Shown here piece after piece: positions 1 through 9,326 of a stretch of 44,297 bases of DNA. The DNA comes from Phaeoceros laevis (lineage: Eukaryota > Anthocerotophyta > Anthocerotopsida > Notothyladales). Under the pieces are notes generated by a model. It was not told the origin of the DNA. It searched no databases and worked only from the letters and a program-made list of their open reading frames with translations. Location: positions 132,447-176,743 of the forward strand of contig JBNGIQ010009266.1 of the NCBI GenBank assembly GCA_049999765.1. The letters are read 5' to 3'. Positions within the stretch are counted from its first letter, which is position 1, and each line of letters begins with the position of its first letter. The position numbers and the translations under genes are program-made.

Positions 1-128
1 AGGATAACTATTTAAACTACAAACACATCAAGAGCTTCGGTGAATAGCATTAAGTGTAGTTAAACAAGCATAGTTGTAAAAAAAACAAGAACAAAAAAAC
101 TTAACTTAGAATATCACCTAAGAAGAAC
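1..128. other. Flank of the chromovirus insertion
   Basis: AT-rich sequence with short A runs and no coding signal that I can see. Its last five bases (AGAAC, 124-128) are repeated just after the element at 5750-5754 and form the left target-site duplicate. Confidence 0.6.
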
Positions 129-312
129 TGAAACACCATCTACCAAAAACCCCCCACCACCCCCCCGCCCGTATGGGCTTGCATTCGCTTAAGTAGCCAG
201 CGTGATTGCAGTTGTAATGTTTTTATTCGGCCACCTATTTAGCTATACTCTTCTCGACACGTCATCTATCAGGTTCTAGTATGGATCGGGTTATAAAAAA
301 GCCCATTCCGTG
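129..312 (-). repeat. 3' LTR of chromovirus
   Basis: This 184-base LTR is identical by eye to the copy at 5566-5749, including a C-rich tract near 149-171. The pol stop codon lies only about five bases away. A run of CTCTCCCCCGGCAGAG precedes the LTR on the coding strand, so the polypurine tract is poor. Confidence 0.92.
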
Positions 313-316
313 ACAA

Positions 317-3300
317 CTACTCTGCCGGGGGAGAGGCTTCGACCTCGAAGCCTGGAATGTGGTGTTCGCGAGCATAAACGTCAATTTCCTTGCAATACTG
401 AATTTGCTTGAAGGGTTCCCAGGTGTCTTCTTCTGGTGGATATCCGCGCCAACGCACAAGAAACTGCAATTGCCTTCGACGAAATCTGTGGTTTAGTATG
501 CGTTCAACCTGAAACTCCTCAGCCCCGTCGATGATAACTGGCGGGGGCCTGACTGGTGGTACTCCTCTGTAATGTTTCAACAAGGACACATGAAAAACGG
601 GGTGGATTTTCATGTGGGGAGGTAGGCTAATCATGTACGCCACTGCCCCTACTGTTGCTTGCACCTGGAAAGGACCAATCCACCTATCTGATAATTTGCG
701 AACTCCAGAAGTCGGTTCCAAATATTTGGTAGAGAGTAGAACATGGTCACCTGGGTTGAAGGATTCTGGACGCCTGTGCTTGTCTGCATACTGTTTTTGG
801 CGATTTTGAGCTTGAATGGCGGTATCCCTGGCTTGCTGGAGGATGGATGCTCGAAGCTGCAAGAAATCTTCGGCTGCAGGGACACGGGATGCTGTTGAAA
901 CTGGGGCATCCAGAAGAGTTCTAGGATGCTGTAAATTGTTCATAAAGAAGGGTGTTACCCGCGTAGAAGCATTGACTGCGTTGTTGTGCGCAAACTCCAC
1001 AAGGTAGAGGTAATCAACCCAATCTTCCTGATGCGTACTAATAAATGCCCTAAGCATATCTTCAGCCTCCTGATTAGCCCGTTCCGTGCTGCCATCAGAT
1101 TGTGGATGATACGCTGTAGAGAGGCATAGCTTGGTGCGAAGGCCCTGATGTAAAGCTGTCCAGAAACGAGAGGTAAACCGAGTATCACGATCACTTAGAA
1201 GGGAATTAGGCAACCCATGATATCTATAAACATTACGGAGAAAGAGGTCTGCAGCCTCAACAGCAGTACAGTTCTCTGTAGTCGGAGCCATATGCAGCAT
1301 TCGACTCAACTTGTCAACAAAGACCAATATGGCATTGTAACCTTGGGATGGAGGAAGACCCACAATAAAATCAAGACTGACTTGGTCCCAGGGTTCAAGA
1401 GGCACGGGTAGCGGCTGCAGGAGGCCTGCAGGTCGCTGCCTGGATGGTTTAGTTCGCTGGCATGTATCACATAGCAGAACCATGTCCCTAACATCCCGTT
1501 TGAGAGTCTTCCAATAATAAGTACGTTCGAGAAGTTGGATTGTACGTTGAACACCCTGGTGCCCTGCTGAAGGTGTAAAATGGGCCTCCTGCATGATAGC
1601 CAATCGGATATGAGGGAGTTTAGGAATAAATAGCTTGCCCCTCCATCTAAGAAATCCAGATGCATCCTCTATCCAGTCAGTCTGACCTGCTCGCATTGCT
1701 GCATAAGCTTGTCGTGCTTCCTCATCAATCTTGAGAGCTGCCAAAATATCCACCTGCCAATCTGATTGTCCATTCATGATAACATGAGTAGTATCAAGTT
1801 CCACCCTGCTAAGGGCATCTGCAGCTCGATTTGCAGAGCCCTTGCGATAACGAACATCAAAAATGAACTGCTGAAAATATTCAAGCCATCTAGCTTGTTT
1901 CCTAGATAGCAAGGGCTGAGTTTGGAGGTATACCAGTGGGCTATGATCTGTCTCAAGTGTGAATTTTGTGCCTTCAACATAGCACCTCCACTGTTTGAGG
2001 GCCAGCACCTGTGCAAGAGTTTCTTTTTCATGAGTAGCCCAGTTTAGCTCAGCTCCTTTCAATTTTCTGCTAAAATATGCTATCGGTTGTAGCCCTCGGC
2101 CTGTATCCTGCTGGAGCACCGCACCCACTGCCTTATCAGAAGCATCTGTTGCAATTACAAAGGGAAATGCGGGGTCTGGGTAGGCTAACACAGGCGTACT
2201 ACTCAAAGCGTCCTTTAGCTGCTGAAAAGCATTCTCCTGTTCAGCATGCCACTGCCACACCTGTTTCTCCTGCAACAAGTTGGTGAGTGGAGCAGCCTTC
2301 TTTGCAAAACCTTCTACAAACTTGCGATAATAGGATGCAAGTCCTAAAAAGGACTGCACGTCCTTCACATTCTGAGGCCTGGGCCATGCTCGTACTGCAG
2401 CCACTTTGTTAGGGTCAACCCTAACACCATCCTTGTCAATTATGTGTCCCAAGTACTCCAAAGAGGGTAGTAAAAACTCACACTTGGACTCTTGTGCATA
2501 CAGTTTGTGGTTGCGAAGTCTGTCAAAGACCTGCTGCAATCTCTGAAGATGTTCTTCCTTCGTTCTGCTATAGATTAGTACATCATCTAAGTATACCATG
2601 ACCCCCTGTCCTAATAAATCCCCAAAAACCTGATTCATTAAAGATTGGAATGTAGCCGGGGCATTGGTCATTCCGAAGCTTACCACTAGCCACTCAAAAT
2701 GCCCATACCTGGTATTGAAGGTAGTTTTTTCAATGTCTTCCGTGGCAACCCTGATCTGGTGGTAGCCTGCAGCCAAATCAATCTTAGAAAAGTACCGTGC
2801 GCCTGTAAGCTGCTCTAACATCTCATCAATGCGTGGCAAGGGAAAGGAATTACGCTTAGTGATACTATTTAAGCCCCTGTAATCAATACACATGCGGAGG
2901 CCCCTATTTTTCTTTGGCGTAAACAAGATAGGAGCCCCGTATGGTGACTTAGATGGTCTGATATATCCCTTGGCAAGCAACTCTTCAGTTTGACGGCGGG
3001 CCTCTGCTAGCTCCAATGGCGACATACGGTAGGCTGGGCGATGTGGTGGCTTGTGAGCTCCTTCTATCAGCTCAATGCGATGGTCAACATCTCTGTGGGG
3101 AGGCAGGCCTGGAGGCATGCCTGAAACAAGTACATCCTTATTCCTGTTTAATAATTGCTGCAAATCAGAATCCAGAATCTTACTTGGTGCATCTATCTTT
3201 TCGCGAATGAGAAAAAGAAGGGCTTGCATGTTTGACTTAGCCAAGTGCTTCCTCATAGCCCTGGCTGAGACCTGTTGGATGCTGACTCCAGGCTTGCTGC

Positions 3301-3763
3301 TGAGCTTTCGTAGCTCCTCACCTCGAATAACCATGCGTTCTCTCCCCATACGCAGAGTCAACTCTCTTGTGCTCCACGTTGTGGCAGGATCGTGCTGCAC
3401 CAGCCATGGCATCCCCAAAACAGCATCATAATCTTTTTTCAACTCTGTAATTGTAAAATGCATGTTAGTTACAAATTGCCCCATCCTAACATTCACTTTT
3501 TTACTAAGGGTTGCAGGCTGTGTGTTCTGTGAGCCATTGGCCATATCCACCATCCCACATACATTCTGAGTATCCACCTGCAGTTCCTTAGCCAACTGTC
3601 GAGACAGAAAATTGCTGCTGGCTCCGCAGTCAATAAGAATGATACAACGCTTGCCATTGATTTTACCACGCACCTTAAACAATTCACATACCTCCATTTG
3701 TAAAGGTTCTCCCTGCACTTGCGACGTGGGATGTGTATACCCCCCAGCTACCATCCCGCTCAC
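317..3763 (-). CDS. pol: Chromovirus Pol polyprotein (PR-RT-RNaseH-INT-chromodomain)
   Basis: This open frame of about 1148 codons has no internal stop. The retropepsin motif is LIDCGASSNF (Asp about residue 45), a D-C-G variant common in plant Gypsy elements. Reverse transcriptase has YLDDVLIYS near residue 391. RNase H has TDAS and ETDHS motifs. Integrase has an HHCC zinc finger (about residues 725-765) and a D,D,E core with SLDF, SDRDTRF and STERANQE (about 795-895). The C-terminus (about 1085-1131) is a chromodomain with FLVRWRGYP and DTWEP, which in chromoviruses directs integration to marked chromatin. No ATG opens the frame. It overlaps the gag stop by four bases in the -1 frame, so it is probably expressed as Gag-Pol through -1 frameshifting, but I found no convincing slippery heptamer. 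All the catalytic motifs listed are present. Confidence 0.95.
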   Translation of the reverse strand: MSGMVAGGYTHPTSQVQGEPLQMEVCELFKVRGKINGKRCIILIDCGASSNFLSRQLAKELQVDTQNVCGMVDMANGSQNTQPATLSKKVNVRMGQFVTNMHFTITELKKDYDAVLGMPWLVQHDPATTWSTRELTLRMGRERMVIRGEELRKLSSKPGVSIQQVSARAMRKHLAKSNMQALLFLIREKIDAPSKILDSDLQQLLNRNKDVLVSGMPPGLPPHRDVDHRIELIEGAHKPPHRPAYRMSPLELAEARRQTEELLAKGYIRPSKSPYGAPILFTPKKNRGLRMCIDYRGLNSITKRNSFPLPRIDEMLEQLTGARYFSKIDLAAGYHQIRVATEDIEKTTFNTRYGHFEWLVVSFGMTNAPATFQSLMNQVFGDLLGQGVMVYLDDVLIYSRTKEEHLQRLQQVFDRLRNHKLYAQESKCEFLLPSLEYLGHIIDKDGVRVDPNKVAAVRAWPRPQNVKDVQSFLGLASYYRKFVEGFAKKAAPLTNLLQEKQVWQWHAEQENAFQQLKDALSSTPVLAYPDPAFPFVIATDASDKAVGAVLQQDTGRGLQPIAYFSRKLKGAELNWATHEKETLAQVLALKQWRCYVEGTKFTLETDHSPLVYLQTQPLLSRKQARWLEYFQQFIFDVRYRKGSANRAADALSRVELDTTHVIMNGQSDWQVDILAALKIDEEARQAYAAMRAGQTDWIEDASGFLRWRGKLFIPKLPHIRLAIMQEAHFTPSAGHQGVQRTIQLLERTYYWKTLKRDVRDMVLLCDTCQRTKPSRQRPAGLLQPLPVPLEPWDQVSLDFIVGLPPSQGYNAILVFVDKLSRMLHMAPTTENCTAVEAADLFLRNVYRYHGLPNSLLSDRDTRFTSRFWTALHQGLRTKLCLSTAYHPQSDGSTERANQEAEDMLRAFISTHQEDWVDYLYLVEFAHNNAVNASTRVTPFFMNNLQHPRTLLDAPVSTASRVPAAEDFLQLRASILQQARDTAIQAQNRQKQYADKHRRPESFNPGDHVLLSTKYLEPTSGVRKLSDRWIGPFQVQATVGAVAYMISLPPHMKIHPVFHVSLLKHYRGVPPVRPPPVIIDGAEEFQVERILNHRFRRRQLQFLVRWRGYPPEEDTWEPFKQIQYCKEIDVYAREHHIPGFEVEASPPAE

Positions 3764-5234
3764 TGCTGGGGTTTGGTGTTTCCCGATTCCGTAGGAGAAG
3801 CTGCATTATCCACTGTCGGGTGGTTAGCATGACAACAACAAGTCTCTACAGCATTCACTTGCCTTGGTTGCCATCGTGCAGCTCCAGGGGGCACCCCTCC
3901 TCGACCTCGTCCTCTGCCAGCCCCTCCTGTCCGTGGACAGGATGGAGGCTTGTTACAGTCACGAGCCATATGGCCAGTCTCATTGCAATTGTAACAGCGT
4001 CCCCTGAACTCCATGGCACCTAGCTCCATAGGAGTAGGGCCATTCAGATCTGCTGTTGGCTGAGGTCGGTTACCATAAAATCTATTACCCCAATTTCTCC
4101 AAGACTTGGAACCATAGAGGAGTGCTTCGGCCCTGTCAGCCACCAACATGGCTTCCTGTAAAGTTGCTGGGGTCTTCATGGTCACCTCATGCATAGCTGC
4201 TGGTTTCAAGCCATTCTTGTAACGATCTATTTTGTCATCCTCCGCCATGTCGGGTATGCTTAACAAAATGTTCAAAAATTCTGCTGTGTATGCTGCTACT
4301 GTCGTCCGCTGCACCAGCCTGTTTAACTTCTCCCGAGCCACAATCTTGCTCTCTAGAGGGATAAATTGCATTCTGACCTCACTCAAAAACTCCTCCAGCG
4401 TGCTAAGGACACGTGCTCCACCTGCTGCCACCCTCCCCTCACGTTGGAGCCACCATGACAAGGCGGCGCCCTTGAGAAAGGTTGTGGCCAGTTCCACCTG
4501 ATTGTTCCACGGCACCGCCCTCAAATGCATATATTTCCTCACCTGGTGAATCCACTGTTCCACCAAGGCTGGATCCCTCTTGCCGTCATATTGATCTGGT
4601 TCTCTCGCCTTCACTGCGACCACCGTGGCTGCCTAGCTTGCGGCCATGGCCGGCGCCACCACCTGTCCCATGGCGGCCTGTTGCGCAGCCTCCTGCAATG
4701 CCACCAGGCGCGCGACCTCCTCCGCCAGGCGCGCGGCTTCCTGCTGCATCGCCGCCAGGCGCGTGGCCCCCTGCTGCATCGCCACCTGCTGGGTGGCGGT
4801 TTGGTGGGCCGCATCGGCCTGCTGGGCCGCGACATGCTGCAACGCAGCCTGTTGCACCGCCGCCACCTCCTGGGCAGCAGCCTGATGTGCCGCCACCTGC
4901 GCAGCCGCCACCTCCTGGGCAGCGGCCTGCTGGGCCACCACCTGCGCAGCCGCCACCTCCTGGGCAGCGGCCTGCTGGGTCGCTACCTGCTGCGCAGCAG
5001 CTTGGCGCGCCGCGGTCGCCTGCTGGGCGGCGGCCTCTCGGGCTGCCGCTGCCTGCCGATCCGCGCCGTGGTTGCATTTGCTACCGCCGCCCTGGCCGCC
5101 TCTACGAGCTCCTGCCGCCTCTCCAACAGCTCCTCGAGCTGCGCAATCCGCGCCTCACGCTGCGCCAGCAGATCTGTGGCGCGCTCAAGCTCCGTCATTT
5201 CGGGCGGCTCGATTGGATCTCGATGATCCCCCAT
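3760..5234 (-). pseudogene. gag: Chromovirus gag, interrupted
   Basis: The only good ATG is at 5234 (MGDHRDPIEPPEM). It opens a Glu/Gln/Arg-rich coiled coil (residues about 15-45) that leaves frame near 5065-5080. The alanine/glutamine-rich helix then continues in another frame, which suggests a 1-base deletion. A TAG at 4633-4635 interrupts that second frame just before the Gag core (DQYDGKRDP, then a Ty3-type capsid region). The C-terminus has a CCHC zinc knuckle (CYNCNETGHMARDC) and an RG-rich tail, and stops at 3760. The capsid part is intact from about 4632 on. Sequencing error or stop readthrough could explain the breaks, but as read the full Gag cannot be translated in one frame. Confidence 0.8.
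4849..4984 (-). repeat. 45-bp tandem repeats in the gag N-terminal region
   Basis: Units beginning near 4894 and 4939 are almost identical over 45 bases, with a weaker unit before them near 4849. Each encodes a 15-residue Ala/Gln-rich block, so the repeat stays in frame and lengthens a helical linker. Confidence 0.7.
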
Positions 5235-5550
5235 TCCACCTAGCTTTGCAATTCACTCAACGCCTTCCTGCACTTCAGCAATTATTGCCCGTCTGCACAC
5301 CACTTCTGGTGAATCTCAGCTAATAAAACACCTGACCACCGCACGCATTCACGATAGTGAAAAAAAAAAAAAAAACAGCACAATCAGATTCAGCTGGGCT
5401 CCTGGCTTGGCGGGTATGCTTCGGACGACCGCCTTAGCAGAATTGCGTGCACAGCTGGATTTGGCGCTAGTGGTGGTGCTCCCCAGGGTCGTAACTGTTG
5501 GTAGCGATCGCTATTCATCCGAGCGATTGCCTCTGCTTTCTTGCAGATCT

Positions 5551-5563
5551 GGCTCTGATACCA
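5551..5563 (-). promoter_or_regulatory. Primer-binding site (initiator tRNA-Met)
   Basis: The minus strand reads TGGTATCAGAGCC, the standard plant LTR-retrotransposon PBS complementary to the initiator methionine tRNA. It starts two bases after the LTR end. Confidence 0.93.
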
Positions 5564-5565
5564 GT

Positions 5566-5749
5566 TGAAACACCATCTACCAAAAACCCCCCACCACCCC
5601 CCCGCCCGTATGGGCTTGCATTCGCTTAAGTAGCCAGCGTGATTGCAGTTGTAATGTTTTTATTCGGCCACCTATTTAGCTATACTCTTCTCGACACGTC
5701 ATCTATCAGGTTCTAGTATGGATCGGGTTATAAAAAAGCCCATTCCGTG
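5566..5749 (-). repeat. 5' LTR of chromovirus
   Basis: This is the identical partner of 129-312 at a constant offset of 5437 bases with no indel. In coding orientation it ends in GTTTCA, then AC, then the primer-binding site. It is expected to carry the element's promoter. Confidence 0.92.
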
Positions 5750-5754
5750 AGAAC

Positions 5755-6032
5755 ATGGTGTCATAGGCTAGGTCGGCCCTGATCGGTGATTCTGGATCAC
5801 AAATACAAGCTGTTGATTTCTTGGATAAGGTTTTATCCTCTGGCTCAACATTCTGTTGCTGGAGCATTCTGTGCTTGGTTCTTGGTAAGTTCTCAAATTC
5901 GTTGGTTGCTAGCAAGGAACACGGTCTCGGATGAAAAAGGTTTTTCTCAAACGCTGTTTTGGCCCTCAAGTTTCACGGTCATTTCGTGCTCTCAAAACAT
6001 ACATGCAAAAAAAAAGTGCACTTCAGGCGTTG
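5755..6032. other. Intergenic, no gene seen
   Basis: This is host sequence right of the chromovirus, with short frames of 87-97 codons on both strands and no family resemblance. Nothing else could be supported. Confidence 0.4.
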
Positions 6033-6341
6033 CCGTGCTATATATCAAAAGATACGCAGTAAAACGGTGGTCATTTTGATACCTCACATGCAACAATCCG
6101 AGCACTGTGTCACCTAAACGAGCAATTTCACGGAAAAACCTACCCCTAAGAGCCTACTTCCATTCTGGATGTCCGGGACCATGCCCTGAAAAAAAACCAA
6201 TTTTCCGTAAAAATTTTGCTTTCCGAAATTCTGCTTCATGCTTAGGATAGTCAAAACAGTCATTACAGTGCTCAGATTGTTGCATGCAACTTATCAAAAT
6301 GACCACCGTTTTATTGCGCATCTTTTGATATATAGCATGTC
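6033..6341. mobile_element. Fold-back / MITE-like inverted repeat
   Basis: Arms of about 79 bases at 6033-6111 and 6263-6341 are inverted copies that match at most positions by eye. The shared core contains TATATCAAAAGAT and AACGGTGGTCATTTTGAT. The loop is about 150 bases. No coding sequence lies inside. Target duplicates were not clear, so the class is undetermined. Confidence 0.65.
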
Positions 6342-6489
6342 AACAGTCGGTACCTGACGCCTCCGCTATGAGGATGCAAAAGCTGCTATTAAGGGTTTCG
6401 GGTTTGATGCATTTTTTAAGCGATTTTTGTAGTTCAAGAAATTTTTCATTTCAAAAGCAAAGTGAGAAATATGCTACAAGACAACCTCC

Positions 6490-6759
6490 ATGTGTATTGT
6501 CATGACAAGATCTGCGGAGCTATTCGAAAATAGGCCTGACCGAAACGAAGTCGATCGCCTTGCGCCTGCTGACTTGGAAAAGCAGTCAGAGGACGATGAT
6601 CGAGACGAAGAACTCGATGCATATGATATAGACGGCCTACTTCCTAGGAAGAACCAGGAGAGCCTAGAATATTCAATTTTGAGAGACCACACAGGGCCTC
6701 GATTTTGGAGCCGACCGAAGATGATTTGTCGGACGACAGCAACATGTGAGTTCATGTAG
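6490..6759 (+). CDS. Acidic hypothetical ORF, possible transposon remnant
   Basis: A frame of 89 residues starting at an ATG contains a strongly acidic stretch (SEDDDRDEELDAYDIDGL). It is not recognised. It sits between the fold-back element at 6033-6341 and the inverted repeat at 6839-6994, so it may be a fragment of a DNA-transposon protein rather than a host gene. No splice partners were found. Confidence 0.25.
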   Translation: MCIVMTRSAELFENRPDRNEVDRLAPADLEKQSEDDDRDEELDAYDIDGLLPRKNQESLEYSILRDHTGPRFWSRPKMICRTTATCEFM

Positions 6760-6838
6760 GATGCTTCTTACAGACGCTGTGTGTTTCAGGCCTTCTAGAG
6801 TCTAGAAGCCCTTGTTTTGCATCAGTGGTGCCAACCCC

Positions 6839-6994
6839 GAGTACCGGATGTCCGGTACCCAGGGCCCAAGGTATATGAGCGGCATGAAGTACATGAGTTT
6901 TTCGGTCAGTTTGTATTCCAAGTAGCATTTGAATAGCAATGTTCGTTTTTTGCACCAAACTAGCGGCCCCTGGGTACCGGATGTCCAGTACCCG
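6839..6994. repeat. Inverted repeat built on a TACCGGATGTCCGGTA palindrome
   Basis: The left arm (6839-6867) and right arm (6964-6992) are inverted copies of about 28 bases around a GGTACCCAGGG core. The left arm also contains the near-perfect palindrome TACCGGATGTCCGGTA. Related GGATGTCCGG words occur near 6167. These may be ends of a small DNA transposon. Confidence 0.5.
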
Positions 6995-7941
6995 GCGGCG
7001 AAAGAAATCCTATTTTAAGGAAAAGTTTTTCCTCCAATTCGTACATTAATATGTAGTGAAATTATTAAAGTCTAAAAAATGAGTTTTCACCTGTGTAAAA
7101 ATGATAGACAGCGATGGGGAGTCTGGAAAAGTGCAAATTTCAGGCATTTTTAGTTGTTCAGGAGGAGCAAAAAACATGCAGTTTTATGAAAATCCTGGAA
7201 TATGGCCATTTTAAAGGGAATTTTTGGGTCACAAATGGGGCAAACCCCATTGAGCGGAGAAAACCCCGTTGCATTCGAGACCGTGTTAAGGTTCTTGGGT
7301 TGCTGTCAAATTATGGCTCGAATGCTGCTGCTTGTAATAACCCTACACAGTGATTAATTGTTTTTCTTTTGTAAAGGGGATGCCGTAGCCTTGGTCATGA
7401 GCCAAGTTACTCATACCCATGATCTGAAGAGAACAATTAAAGGATGGAAAAGTTCAGTTTGAGTCTGGATTAATATTACGTCCAGAAAATGCTATTGTGT
7501 TTCTATGTTTTAATAAGGCCAAGGCTACTCACACATCTACATCCGTGAACGTGAGCGGCGTCTTCTCTCTACTCTCTCACTAGCAATATCAAAGGTTTCT
7601 GGCTAGATGATGTCGGTCCTACATAGGGTTTCACGAGCAACTTTCTTGTTTTGGATCCCGTGCTGACTGTCAATCGTCTTGGGAACGTGTGCGTTGCGAT
7701 GGCACAGTGGAGCTCTACTACTGAAGTGGTCAAAACGACATGCTGACATCACCATTTCTCTATGTCTGTGACTTTTTGCTTGCGTAGGAGCCTGCAGAAT
7801 TTGCTCTGAGCTTCTGTTGTCTTTTGTTTCCTACCCAATTTGGCTTACCCTCCCTCTCACCAGCTCTCTTCACACCTCATGTCTTTCAAGTTGGTCTTGT
7901 GTCCCCTGTCTTCTACATTCGACGGCTCCTCCCTGCTGTAA
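6995..7941. other. Intergenic, repeat-rich, no gene seen
   Basis: Only one short frame (7114-7353 +, 79 codons) is present and it resembles nothing I know. Part of this stretch may be an older, unrecognisable section of the chromovirus remnant that becomes readable at 7942. Confidence 0.35.
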
Positions 7942-8228
7942 AAGCTATCAGATAAGTGGATTGGTCCATATAAGGTATTGCAGAAAGTAGGAAGTATAGT
8001 GTGCAAGCTAGCACTGCCACCACGGACATGGATGCATGATGTGTTCCACGTTTCGTTGCTCCAGGCTTATCAGGGAGTCTACCGGAGCGTCCTCCACCAG
8101 TTTGGGAAGATGGGGAGCCGGAATATGAAGTCAAGGCGGAGCTAAGACATTGTCAGGTGCGCGGAAAATTGCAAGTGTTAGTATTGTGGTCGCCTACCCG
8201 CTAACATAGGCGACTTGGGAGCCCATTA
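7942..8228 (+). pseudogene. Decayed Ty3/Gypsy integrase C-terminus and chromodomain
   Basis: The plus strand reads KLSDKWIGPYKVLQKVGS, then HDVFHVSLLQAYQG. This is the integrase tail that joins the chromodomain in chromoviruses; the element at 129-5749 has the matching KLSDRWIGPFQV and HPVFHVSLLKHYRG. After about 8075 a frame change is needed to follow a chromodomain-like stretch (EYEVKAELRHCQVRGKLQVL), and later in-frame stops appear. It is an old, unrelated insertion in the opposite orientation to the intact element, and only its 3' end is readable. Confidence 0.8.
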
Positions 8229-8559
8229 AACATTAAATTTTAAGAATGCACCAATACCATTGCAAGAGTATGCATCGAGAGTTGGGCTGATTTTGCCTTC
8301 AGGCTTCGGGACAAAGCCTCTCCCCCCTCGAGGATAGTTGTTACGGAGCTAGCTAAAATCTGACTCCTAAATGCTGTGTGAATGCGCTCTAGTTTAAACA
8401 CCAAATTAAGTCGAACTTGCCTTGGGTCAAGTGTGACTTGACCCCAAGTCACCCAGTTTAGGGCTAGCCATGATAGGATTGGTGTGGACATTATGATGCC
8501 ACACGGCGGCCATGTATGGCCCCACGAAATCCCCGTAGGGATTAGCGTTGGGTGTACGG

Positions 8560-8785
8560 GCTTAAAAGCCCGACTTTGCCATGGAGAAAGGGCCTCTGGC
8601 GTCGCAAGGATATCTTGAGGTACAAGTTTATGGTTTCTTCTTTGTTTGACGTGCTCGCGAATGACCAACTAACAGATCTGTCTGATATCACGGGCATTTC
8701 CGGACGCCCACTAGTTAGTGAGATTGAACTCAAGTCACCCTTTTGGGGGACCTGAGCTTTAACCAATGGGCTATGTAATAGTAGT
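8560..8785 (-). mobile_element. tRNA-derived SINE-like unit
   Basis: On the minus strand an A box (TAGCCCATTGGTTA, 8773-8760) and a B box (GAGTTCAATCTC, 8731-8720) are about 42 bases apart, as in a tRNA internal promoter. The sequence between does not fold as a proper tRNA by eye and continues into unrelated DNA, as in plant SINEs. The 3' limit is a guess. Confidence 0.5.
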
Positions 8786-8810
8786 AGTTACTGTATGAAA
8801 GAGGGCTTTA

Positions 8811-8953
8811 CACTATACCGAATCCACGAGGGAATCGAGCACGCCGCCATTTTTGGGGGTGCCGGGTAGCGAGTAGTACTAAAGAGCCACACTATACCCA
8901 ATCCACGGGGGAATCGAGCACGCCATCATTTCTGGGGGTGTCGAGTAGCGAGT
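8811..8953. repeat. Tandem duplication, 79-bp period
   Basis: The segment from CACTATACC to GTAGCGAGT occurs at 8811-8875 and again at 8890-8953 with a few differences. Each copy holds GGAATCGAGCACGCC. It lies between two SINE-like units and may be part of a composite element. Confidence 0.75.
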
Positions 8954-9089
8954 GACCTAGCTTGTTAGCTAGGTCATCTATGGGGTTAAGCTTAAGCAGG
9001 AAGTGAGTGGTCAATGTGACCGAAGTGAGGGCCATGTGGTCGAAGGGAATGAGTGAACCAATTGATAGTGAACCAATTGGTAGAGCACA

Positions 9090-9190
9090 GTGTCCTAAGT
9101 GGGTATTGAACCCCGGCCATGTGGAAGCTTGCATTTTAACCAGGGGGCTATTGCTAGTAATGGAAGCTTGCATTTTAACCAGGGGCCGAC
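9090..9190 (-). mobile_element. Second SINE-like unit with duplicated A-box region
   Basis: On the minus strand TAGCCCCCTGG (9150-9140) is followed by GGGTTCAATACCC (9113-9101), which resemble an A box and a B box about 37 bases apart. The segment GGAAGCTTGCATTTTAACCA is present twice on the plus strand, so the head is duplicated. It is not a functional tRNA. Confidence 0.4.
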
Positions 9191-9194
9191 AGTT

Positions 9195-9326
9195 GTGGAT
9201 GTTGTGTGGGTGCCATGTTCACTGCTCCTATTTGTGGGGACAATATACTTTTATTGATTGGTGGATGTTGTGTGGGTGCCATATTGATGCTCCTGTTTGT
9301 GGGGAAAATATACTTTTATTGATTGA
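9195..9326. repeat. Tandem duplication, 66-bp period
   Basis: Two copies begin GTGGATGTTGTGTGGGTGCC at 9195 and 9261 and both end in ATATACTTTTATTGATTG. The second copy runs into a short GATC/GATT repeat. Confidence 0.8.

Larger units (their letters stand above)
129..5749 (-). mobile_element. Ty3/Gypsy chromovirus, nearly full length, recently inserted
   Basis: This LTR retrotransposon is read on the minus strand. Two LTRs of 184 bases (129-312 and 5566-5749) look identical base for base. The 5-bp sequence AGAAC flanks both ends. A primer-binding site matching the initiator tRNA-Met 3' end lies two bases inside the 5' LTR. Between the LTRs are a damaged gag (5234-3760) and an open pol (3763-317) in the order protease, reverse transcriptase, RNase H, integrase, chromodomain. 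That order and the chromodomain place it among plant chromoviruses; I did not resolve the clade. LTR identity implies a very young insertion, yet gag carries a frameshift and an in-frame TAG, so this copy may depend on a helper element. The LTR termini in coding sense (CACGG...TTTCA) are not the usual TG...CA. Confidence 0.95.

Noticed and set aside
3740-3800. A canonical -1 slippery heptamer at the gag-pol junction
   Set aside because: No X-XXY-YYZ sequence in the gag frame was found before the stop; only the frame relation is supported.
4482-5243. Plus-strand Pro/Ala-rich frame of 253 codons
   Set aside because: It is the antisense of the low-complexity 5' half of the chromovirus gag; the 45-bp in-frame repeats keep several frames open on both strands.
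9090-9190. A tRNA gene
   Set aside because: A-box and B-box-like words are present, but spacing, stems and acceptor end do not form a cloverleaf by eye, and the head is duplicated.
8811-9326. CRISPR-like direct repeats
   Set aside because: These are two-copy tandem duplications in a plant genome, with no regular spacers.
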